Of a DNA stretch of 7,085 nt, positions 1 through 5,101 are shown piece after piece; the first letter of the stretch is position 1, and each line of letters starts with the position of its first letter. Both the position numbers and the translations under genes were made by a program. The notes under the pieces were generated by a model. The model made no database searches. It saw nothing but the letters and a program-made list of their open reading frames with translations, and had not been told where the DNA came from. The DNA is from an uncultured Oscillospiraceae bacterium (GTDB lineage: Bacteria; Bacillota; Clostridia; Oscillospirales; Acutalibacteraceae): NCBI GenBank assembly GCA_902495835.1, contig CABUYS010000075.1:1-7085 (forward strand), given 5' to 3'.

Positions 1-43
1 AGACATTATATTTTTAGGCTCTTTGCCAATTTTTGAAAAATAA
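1..43 (+). CDS. Possible 3' end of an upstream gene (partial)
   Basis: Reading from base 2, one frame stays open for 13 codons and ends in TAA at 41-43, giving the tail DIIFLGSLPIFEK. The other two plus frames stop at 34-36 and 15-17. The composition looks like a protein C-terminus, and a terminator-like hairpin starts 16 nt after the stop, where the end of a gene would be expected. The piece is far too short to identify a family, and 13 open codons can easily arise by chance. No function is proposed. Confidence 0.3.
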   Translation, partial: DIIFLGSLPIFEK

Positions 44-49
44 TATAAA

Positions 50-79
50 TAGACACAGTTCCCGGGTTTGAGGTATAAT
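50..79 (+). promoter_or_regulatory. Candidate sigma70-type promoter of comEC-holA
   Basis: TAGACA at 50-55 (one mismatch to TTGACA) is separated by 18 nt from a perfect TATAAT at 74-79. Transcription would start near 86-88, leaving a leader of about 78 nt before comEC. The -10 box is exactly in the loop of the 59-91 inverted repeat and the spacer contains its left arm. The promoter is therefore either embedded in the upstream terminator or covered by a dyad operator. Base matches are seen directly; activity is inferred. Confidence 0.5.
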
Positions 80-100
80 CAAACTCGGGAATATTTATTT
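59..100 (+). terminator. Strong hairpin with U-rich tail, upstream of comEC
   Basis: Bases 59-70 (TTCCCGGGTTTG) pair with 80-91 (CAAACTCGGGAA) in a 12-bp stem with a single G-U wobble and a 9-nt loop (71-79). The tail TATTTATTTT follows. This is the strongest inverted repeat in the first 160 bases and lies 16 nt after the stop of the possible upstream gene, so it probably terminates it. The tail is interrupted by A residues, and the TATAAT of a promoter sits in the loop, so the repeat could instead be a protein-binding operator. Confidence 0.55.
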
Positions 101-135
101 TAACTTTGAAAGGTGGGCATATAAAAGTAAAGGTT

Positions 136-168
136 ATGTATTATAATTTTTACTTTTTATTACTATGA
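136..168 (+). CDS. Possible 10-codon leader peptide overlapping the comEC start
   Basis: ATG at 136 opens a 10-codon frame (MYYNFYFLLL) whose TGA stop at 166-168 overlaps the comEC ATG as ATGA. Purine-rich stretches AAAGG (129-133) and AAAGGTGG (109-116) lie upstream, but the first is too close and the second rather far for an ideal ribosome site. comEC itself has no Shine-Dalgarno sequence just before its ATG, so terminating ribosomes from this small frame could reinitiate on comEC. Such a short frame may equally be chance. Confidence 0.22.
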   Translation: MYYNFYFLLL

Positions 169-2402
169 AAAGACCTTTAGCTTTAATAGGTTTTTCCTAT
201 TTTTTTACTCTTGTTGCACTTAATCATCTTACATACTCGCAAACAATAATTATTTCAGCAGTTTTATTACTTACACTGTTGATATCGTTAATTATAAAGA
301 AAATAAGAGTTAAAAAAATTTTTACTGTAGTTTTTTTTGCTTGTTTTGTGTCCTCTGTGGTACATATAATAAATTTCAATTTGAATATAAAACCCGTTCA
401 AAATTTAGAAGGAACTTCCGCAAAAATATCAGGAGTAATTTGCGATATACCTTACAAGAACAATAACGGTTATTATCACACGCTAAAAATAGATACTATA
501 GACGGAAAAAGCGTAAAACCGTTTAAAACTATTTTAAAATGTAATTCTTATTTAGATGCGGATATATGCGATACTTTCACGGGAAAAGTAAGTTTTTATG
601 AAATAGAAAACGACCCGTCTTTTGACTTTAAACTACATTATCGCTCCAAAGATATCTACATAAAAGCTTATTTTAACGAATTCGAAGAACATAACGTTAA
701 GCCTCACCAAAATAAAACTTTTACGTATTATCTGTTAAATTTACGAAGGGAATTTTCTTCTAATTGCAGAAAAATATTTAAAAAAGAAATATCATCGGTG
801 GTAAATGCTATATTTTTGGGAGAAAAAAATACTCTCTCCGATGAAATGAAAATAAATTTTGACAGAGCCGGAATTTATCATCTGTTAAGTACATGCGGAA
901 TACATATTTCAATACTCGCTCAAATAATTTTATGGATTTCAAAAAAGTTTAAGATAAATAGCAAAGCTGCAAATGTATTATCAGCATTTTCTGTGTTAAT
1001 TTTAATGGCTTTTACAGGGTTTACACCGTCTGTAACCAAATCGGGAATAATTATAACAATATATCTTTTAGGAAAAACAATATTTCGCAATTCGGATTCA
1101 CTGAATTCATTAGGAACCGCAGTTCTGTTAGTGTGCATATTTAATCCCAATTACTCGTGCAGCGTGGGATTGCTTCTGAGTACATTTTCTACACTGGGAA
1201 TAATTTTTCTGTACGACAAAATAAAGAAAAAATTAATTTTTAAAACAAAATACAACAGTTTAAATAAATTCATAGATTATATAGCTTCCCATATTTCTTT
1301 GGGGCTTTCTGTAATGCTTTTTACCATTCCCGTTGTAGTTTTGTATTACGGAAAAATATCTTTAATATCGGTAATTTCAAATCTCGTTGTGTACCCTTTC
1401 GCAATTTGTATACTGGTTTCTGAAACAATAATAAATATTTTATATCTTACAAAACTTACGGATTTTTTAGTAAATTTACCGGCATTTATTTGTAAAATCT
1501 CTGCACAATCAATAATCGGTATATCTAAACTGTTATCAAAAATTTCTTTTTCTTCCATTGATGCCGGTTACGGAGTATTTCACTTCTGTTTAGCATGCAT
1601 TCTAATACTTATTACAATAAGTCTATACTCCAAAAGCATTAGAAAAAGTATAAAAATAACAATTTTAATTTCTATTAATTTAATAATCGCAAGCACTTTG
1701 TCATACCAAATACACCAAAGAAACGCCTTGCGTATTTCACTCGTTCCCTGTAATGACGGATTGGGCGTCGTGCTTTCAAAAAATAATCGTAATGCCGCGA
1801 TTTTGCAATTTAAAGAAAAAACAAACACAATGTGTATACAAAGCTATTTTTCTAGGTGTAACATTCGAAATTTTGACTACGTTTACGCTTCCTCTACAGA
1901 TAATCTGAAAAAAAGCACATTTAAAAATATATTAAAAAATTATAACTTTAAAAACATTGTAATACCCGAAAACGATACTTTAGCACAAGAAAATTTTGCA
2001 GAATCCGTAAATTTAGAAAATCCTATAATCTATTTTAAAAATAAATTGACTTCAAAATTTTGGGATGACTTATCGGTAGAAACATCTCAAATTAATGACT
2101 ATGTTTATATAAAAATTTCAGTCTCCAAAATAAAAATATTGATAATTCCATCCGGAGGAGACGCAAATAATTTACCTGAAAGTTGGAGAAAATGTGATTT
2201 TCTGATACTTTCGGGCATTCCTGTTGACTGCCAAAAAATAGAATCTAAAAATATTTTTATCAGTGCAGACAAAAACAAATCCAAGATAGGCATATATAAA
2301 TTGACCGAAAACGACATAAATCTTTATTCACTTGCTCATCAAGGTCAATTGCATATAAATTTATATCCAAATCAAAAATATCAAATATGGAGGCTAAAAT
2401 AA
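165..2402 (+). CDS. comEC: ComEC/Rec2-type DNA uptake channel with degenerate C-terminal MBL domain
   Basis: This polytopic membrane protein of 745 aa is expected to pass single-stranded DNA across the cytoplasmic membrane during natural transformation. Residues 1-70 hold about three membrane helices. Residues 80-180 form the soluble DUF4131/OB-like part. Residues 215-510 form the Competence domain with many helices. Its hallmark (usually S-G-L-H) reads C-G-I-H at 244-247 after the family-typical F-D-R-A-G-I-Y-H-L-L, followed by F-T-G-F-T-P-S-V at 283-290. Residues 520-745 occupy the place of the metallo-beta-lactamase-like domain, but the expected VGQGDA and HxDxDH-type signatures are replaced (PCNDGLG at 528-534, ASSTDN at 575-580), so a metal-dependent nuclease seems unlikely. 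ATG 165 is chosen because MKRPLALIGFSY resembles clostridial homologues and an in-frame stop lies at 144-146. No clear ribosome site precedes it. It is followed immediately by holA, a common clostridial neighbour. Confidence 0.92.
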   Translation: MKRPLALIGFSYFFTLVALNHLTYSQTIIISAVLLLTLLISLIIKKIRVKKIFTVVFFACFVSSVVHIINFNLNIKPVQNLEGTSAKISGVICDIPYKNNNGYYHTLKIDTIDGKSVKPFKTILKCNSYLDADICDTFTGKVSFYEIENDPSFDFKLHYRSKDIYIKAYFNEFEEHNVKPHQNKTFTYYLLNLRREFSSNCRKIFKKEISSVVNAIFLGEKNTLSDEMKINFDRAGIYHLLSTCGIHISILAQIILWISKKFKINSKAANVLSAFSVLILMAFTGFTPSVTKSGIIITIYLLGKTIFRNSDSLNSLGTAVLLVCIFNPNYSCSVGLLLSTFSTLGIIFLYDKIKKKLIFKTKYNSLNKFIDYIASHISLGLSVMLFTIPVVVLYYGKISLISVISNLVVYPFAICILVSETIINILYLTKLTDFLVNLPAFICKISAQSIIGISKLLSKISFSSIDAGYGVFHFCLACILILITISLYSKSIRKSIKITILISINLIIASTLSYQIHQRNALRISLVPCNDGLGVVLSKNNRNAAILQFKEKTNTMCIQSYFSRCNIRNFDYVYASSTDNLKKSTFKNILKNYNFKNIVIPENDTLAQENFAESVNLENPIIYFKNKLTSKFWDDLSVETSQINDYVYIKISVSKIKILIIPSGGDANNLPESWRKCDFLILSGIPVDCQKIESKNIFISADKNKSKIGIYKLTENDINLYSLAHQGQLHINLYPNQKYQIWRLK
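2389..2393 (+). promoter_or_regulatory. Ribosome binding site that sets the holA start
   Basis: GGAGG lies within the last codons of comEC, 11 nt before ATG 2405. An in-frame ATG at 2387 overlaps this same site and has no Shine-Dalgarno sequence before it, only AT-rich sequence. The ATG at 2405 is therefore the better start, and initiation is probably coupled to comEC translation. Confidence 0.72.
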
Positions 2403-2404
2403 AA

Positions 2405-3433
2405 ATGTCACAGTTAAATTACAATCAACTTCAAAAAAAAATTTCATCAAATCAACTAGATAGCGTCTACTTTTTCGAAGGTGAGGATTATCTTATACAA
2501 GAATGCGAAAAATTATTAAAAAATAAAATTTTAGGAGATAAATACAGCGATTTTGATTTTAATGTATTCAATGAAGAAAATATCACACTAGAACAACTAA
2601 GCGTTTCAATGGAAACTTTTCCTGTTACATCTTCAAAAAAACTTATTATTATTCATAATTTACCTCTAGAACAATGGGATAACGTTAAAATAGATAATTT
2701 TACCGAGCTATTAAAAGACGTTCCTCCATTTGCCCATATAATAATTTCCGAATTTTCAGAAGAATGCAATGCTAAAAATATGGCAAAAATTAAAAAAATA
2801 AAAAATTTCATATCTAAACACGGCTCAGTTTGTGAACTTTCAAAAAAAGATATATCTATAGAAAAAGAACTAATACACTGGGCTAAAACAGAATTTAATA
2901 AAAAATTACCTGACAAGTACGCAAAAAAAATTGTAGATGTGTGCTCAAACCACAATATAACTTCGCTAAAAAATGAACTTAAAAAAGTATGTGAATTTGA
3001 AAAATCTGACGTAATAACAGAAAATTCACTGAATTTACTTATAAAATCACAAAATAGAATCAGTATATTTGAACTTCCTAAAGCTATTACGTCTAAAAAT
3101 ATTTCAAAATCTTTAAAAATATTATACGAATTACTTGCTCAAGGTGAAGAACCTATCTCAATTTTATCTGTAATAGCTTCGGAATACATTGATTTATATA
3201 GAGTGAAATCTTTTGAAAGTGAAGACATTTCAAAATTACTAGAGCTTTACAACTATCAAGGAAAAGAATTTAGATTAAAAAATTCTTCAAAATTATCTAA
3301 AAAAATGGATTTTAATAAATTAAATCTTAGCCTTAAATATTTGATACAAGCAGATGAAGAACTAAAATCATCCAAACCTAATGCAAAACTTATACTTTCA
3401 AGATTGATAATGCAACTTGCAATATATAAGTAA
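2405..3433 (+). CDS. holA: DNA polymerase III subunit delta
   Basis: The delta subunit is the part of the clamp loader that opens the beta sliding clamp during chromosome replication, in the cytoplasm. With the start at 2405 the protein is 342 aa, the normal family length. Residues 21-40 carry the family's opening strand and degenerate Walker-like turn (VYFFEGEDYLI). Residues 60-140 continue the AAA-type fold (VTSSKKLIIIHNL around 74-86). A helical domain II spans about 150-210 with the typical LKNELKK at 188-194. The C-terminal collar domain runs from IFELPKAI (221-228) through LLAQGEEPISIL (243-254) to the closing QADEELKSS (315-323). These landmarks match bacterial HolA throughout. It begins 2 nt after comEC, so one transcript is likely. 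In many Firmicutes rpsT (ribosomal protein S20) lies next to holA; here a long non-coding gap and accessory genes follow instead. Confidence 0.93.
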   Translation: MSQLNYNQLQKKISSNQLDSVYFFEGEDYLIQECEKLLKNKILGDKYSDFDFNVFNEENITLEQLSVSMETFPVTSSKKLIIIHNLPLEQWDNVKIDNFTELLKDVPPFAHIIISEFSEECNAKNMAKIKKIKNFISKHGSVCELSKKDISIEKELIHWAKTEFNKKLPDKYAKKIVDVCSNHNITSLKNELKKVCEFEKSDVITENSLNLLIKSQNRISIFELPKAITSKNISKSLKILYELLAQGEEPISILSVIASEYIDLYRVKSFESEDISKLLELYNYQGKEFRLKNSSKLSKKMDFNKLNLSLKYLIQADEELKSSKPNAKLILSRLIMQLAIYK

Positions 3434-3490
3434 AATATTTGAATATTCTATCATAATAAATTTTTACGACAAGAATAAAAAATAACATAT

Positions 3491-3562
3491 CATACTTTAA
3501 ATGTATGGTGAGTTGTTTCCGATGGCACAACGTGGCTGGTGTCAATTTTTATTTTTTATTTA
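3491..3562 (+). terminator. GC-richer structured patch with T tract, probable holA terminator
   Basis: TGGCAC (3523-3528) can pair with GTGTCA (3539-3544; one G-U) around a 10-nt loop, directly followed by ATTTTTATTTTTTATTT. That makes an adequate intrinsic terminator 90 nt after holA. A second stem, GTTGT (3512-3516) with ACAAC (3527-3531), shares bases 3527-3528 with the first, so the two are mutually exclusive as in an attenuator. CATAC/GTATG (3491-3495/3503-3507) adds a third small hairpin. The patch is clearly richer in G and C than its surroundings. I recognise no named riboswitch or RNA family in it. Confidence 0.42.
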
Positions 3563-3563
3563 A

Positions 3564-3750
3564 TCAGATAGTCAATAATTTTAAGACGGTATATCCGTTC
3601 GGTTTATTTCACAAAAGGATATTTTGAAATCTTGATAAATCTTTCCTTTAGGCAAATAAGAATTAACACTATGCAAAAAAGATTAATTATATACTTCTTC
3701 CGAACAAACATTTATATGATTAATTTACACTATGATTACATTTTCAAAAT
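3564..3750. other. AT-rich intergenic stretch without a recognised gene
   Basis: Together with the flanking structured patch and Fic promoter, this belongs to a gap of 420 bases between holA and the Fic gene. No tRNA, rRNA, IS end or convincing protein gene is visible. It contains a 4-bp hairpin ACGG/CCGT (3586-3598) and the short direct repeats ACACTATG (3666-3673 and 3727-3734) and GATTAATT (3681-3688 and 3718-3725). Two tiny frames, 30 codons on plus (3671-3763) and 35 codons on minus (3711-3604), both lack a ribosome site. Confidence 0.6.
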
Positions 3751-3837
3751 ATTTGCAGTTTAATGATTGAAATGCAAATGTGATTATAATATAATCAGTT
3801 GTAGAGATTAAATGCAAATGTAATTATTTTATTTGCA
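3751..3837. repeat. Four-site TGCAAAT/ATTTGCA operator array at the Fic promoter
   Basis: Four exact copies of the same 7-mer occur in 87 bp: ATTTGCA at 3751-3757, TGCAAAT at 3773-3779 and 3813-3819, ATTTGCA at 3831-3837. The middle two lie in an 18-bp direct repeat (3770-3787 and 3810-3827, one mismatch) spaced exactly 40 bp, close to four helical turns. The outer two are 80 bp apart in the opposite orientation, so each inner site forms a dyad with its outer neighbour. One copy lies between the -35 and -10 boxes, one in the leader and one beside the ribosome site. This is the layout of a repressor-binding region. The most economical candidate regulator is the Fic protein's own winged helix, which is inference. 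Confidence 0.65.
3767..3795 (+). promoter_or_regulatory. Promoter of the Fic gene
   Basis: TTGAAA (3767-3772) and a perfect TATAAT (3790-3795) are separated by the optimal 17 nt. The expected start of transcription is near 3802, giving a leader of about 50 nt. A TGCAAAT site occupies the first 7 bases of the spacer, so a protein bound there should block RNA polymerase. In the leader RNA, TGCAAAT (3813-3819) can pair with ATTTGCA (3831-3837), placing a hairpin 3 nt before the ribosome site and allowing a second, RNA-level control. Confidence 0.75.
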
Positions 3838-3840
3838 GAA

Positions 3841-3846
3841 AAGGAG
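3841..3846 (+). promoter_or_regulatory. Ribosome binding site that sets the Fic start
   Basis: AAGGAG stands 7 nt before ATG 3854, an ideal arrangement. The open frame extends back to a TTG at 3833, but that codon overlaps the last operator copy and has no ribosome site of its own, so the ATG at 3854 is taken as the start. Confidence 0.85.
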
Positions 3847-3853
3847 AATATCT

Positions 3854-5002
3854 ATGACTAGGAATAGAGCGGGAAAATTTATAAAAATCGGAAAGGGACA
3901 ATCTGAGTATTCATGCTTCGTCCCATCCCCACTCCCATTAAAAAATGAAAACGACATAAATTATGACAGTGAAATGATATATCTTATTTCTGAAGCTAAT
4001 AGACATATTGGAAGACTAGACGAAGTGACGGACTCCTTAATTTCGCCAAATTATTTTGTATATATGTACGCAAGAAAAGAAGCGACTCTTTCTTCACAAA
4101 TCGAGGGCACAAAAGCGACTTTTTCAGATTTGATAAAATCCGAAGCCGGCATCGAAGATGAAGTGCCTAATGACGTCAAAGAAATAGAAAATTATATTAA
4201 AGCCATTGAATATGGATTTGAAAGAATAAAAACTTTGCCTCTTTCCCTAAGACTTCTAAGAGAAATACATGCTATACTAATGTCAGGTGTTAGAGGTGAG
4301 CATAAAACTCCGGGAGAATTTAGAACATCTCAAAACTGGATTGGAGGATATTCTATAAATTCCGCTTCATATATTCCACCTTCAGCGGAATACCTTGGAG
4401 CTTGTCTTGATAATTTTGAAAAATTTATGCACGAGGAAGATAAAATTTCCCCGCTTATAAAAGCTGCAATACTTCATAGCCATTTTGAAATGATACACCC
4501 ATTTCTTGATGGCAATGGCAGACTCGGAAGACTTCTTATTACTTTATATCTTTCAGTAAACAATATACTTCACAGACCTACTCTATATTTATCCAAATAC
4601 TTAAAAAAGCACCGCTCGGTATATTATGATTTACTTTCGAACATTCATCAAAAAGGACAGTATGAAGAATTTATAAAATTTTTTCTGACTGGAATAATTC
4701 AAACTTCTAAAGAGGCTGTAGAAATCGCAAGAAATATAACAGAATTAAAAAATAACGATATTAAAAAAATAAGTACCTTGGGTAGATTAAGCGAAAGCGC
4801 TTTAACTATATATGAGAGCCTATTTTCTAAGCCCACGATAAGGATTGAAGAAGTTTCCAAGCTTTTAAACGTTAGTGTTTCTACCGCAGGAAGACTACTT
4901 AATAAACTAGTAGGCGAAGATATACTCAAAAATCTAAACAACAAAAAGAAAGATAAAATATTCGTATATCAAAAATATATTGATATATTTAATCAAGAAT
5001 AA
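3854..5002 (+). CDS. Class II Fic-domain protein with C-terminal winged helix (probable AMPylase)
   Basis: Fic proteins usually transfer AMP from ATP to a hydroxyl side chain of a target protein in the cytoplasm; some attach other nucleotides or phosphate. The 382-aa product has an N-terminal Fic_N-type helical region (about 35-125) carrying the inhibitory motif SxxxEG as S80-S-Q-I-E84-G85, which in class II enzymes blocks ATP binding through the glutamate. The target-positioning flap lies around 156-177 (RTSQNWIGG onward). The complete catalytic motif HPFLDGNGRLGR spans 215-226, with catalytic His215 and the anion-binding GNGR loop, so the enzyme should be active once inhibition is relieved. 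Residues 312-375 resemble a winged helix-turn-helix (IEEVSKLLNVSVSTAGRLL at 331-349). Domain order and length match standalone proteins such as Shewanella Fic. It has its own promoter with an operator array and its own terminator, so it is probably a single-gene, self-regulated unit. Its cellular target cannot be read from the sequence. Confidence 0.93.
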   Translation: MTRNRAGKFIKIGKGQSEYSCFVPSPLPLKNENDINYDSEMIYLISEANRHIGRLDEVTDSLISPNYFVYMYARKEATLSSQIEGTKATFSDLIKSEAGIEDEVPNDVKEIENYIKAIEYGFERIKTLPLSLRLLREIHAILMSGVRGEHKTPGEFRTSQNWIGGYSINSASYIPPSAEYLGACLDNFEKFMHEEDKISPLIKAAILHSHFEMIHPFLDGNGRLGRLLITLYLSVNNILHRPTLYLSKYLKKHRSVYYDLLSNIHQKGQYEEFIKFFLTGIIQTSKEAVEIARNITELKNNDIKKISTLGRLSESALTIYESLFSKPTIRIEEVSKLLNVSVSTAGRLLNKLVGEDILKNLNNKKKDKIFVYQKYIDIFNQE

Positions 5003-5020
5003 CAAATCATAAAAATTTTA

Positions 5021-5053
5021 TGTCCTATTTTGCACAAGATAGGGCAATTTTTT
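5021..5053 (+). terminator. Intrinsic terminator of the Fic gene
   Basis: Bases 5021-5031 pair with 5036-5046 in an 11-bp stem (two G-U wobbles) with tetraloop GCAC, followed by ATTTTTT. It starts 18 nt after the Fic stop. Transcription of Fic should end here, so the MuF gene needs its own promoter. Confidence 0.85.
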
Positions 5054-5072
5054 ATCTCTAACGGATTATTAG

Positions 5073-5093
5073 TATAAAGTAATTTTTAAGGAG
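5073..5093 (+). promoter_or_regulatory. Weak -10 candidate and ribosome site before the MuF gene
   Basis: TATAAA at 5073-5078 is the best -10 box between the Fic terminator and the next start, but nothing close to TTGACA stands 16-18 nt upstream, where only the terminator's T tract is found. AAGGAG at 5088-5093 lies 8 nt before ATG 5102 and is a good ribosome site. The promoter may need an activator, or the gene may rely on read-through. The ribosome site is clear; the promoter is uncertain. Confidence 0.35.
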
Positions 5094-5101
5094 ATAAAAA
5101 T

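Noticed and set aside
2387..2404. ATG at 2387 as the holA start, overlapping comEC
   Set aside because: No ribosome site precedes it, whereas GGAGG at 2389-2393 serves ATG 2405. The 342-aa product from 2405 also matches the family's usual start.
2653..2955. 100-codon open frame on the minus strand inside holA
   Set aside because: It lies wholly opposite a clearly recognised gene and no known family is visible in the translation. It is an antisense shadow, as are the other minus-strand frames inside comEC, Fic and the MuF gene.
3481..3760. tRNA, riboswitch or IS end in the holA-Fic gap
   Set aside because: No cloverleaf with a GTTCRANNC loop, no recognisable riboswitch core and no terminal inverted repeat pair with a transposase were found by eye. 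GTTCGG (3597-3602 region) and CCGAAC about 100 bp apart match over only 6 bases.
3671..3763. 30-codon plus-strand frame (starts MQKRLIIYFF) before the Fic promoter
   Set aside because: It has no ribosome site within range, overlaps the first operator copy and is within chance length for such AT-rich DNA.
3770..3827. Two 18-bp direct repeats 40 bp apart considered as a CRISPR or iteron array
   Set aside because: Only two full copies exist, one spacer-sized gap contains the -10 box, and there are no cas or replication genes. A promoter operator explains them better.
3833..3853. TTG at 3833 as start of the Fic protein, adding 7 residues
   Set aside because: The good ribosome site AAGGAG at 3841-3846 lies inside that extension and points to ATG 3854.
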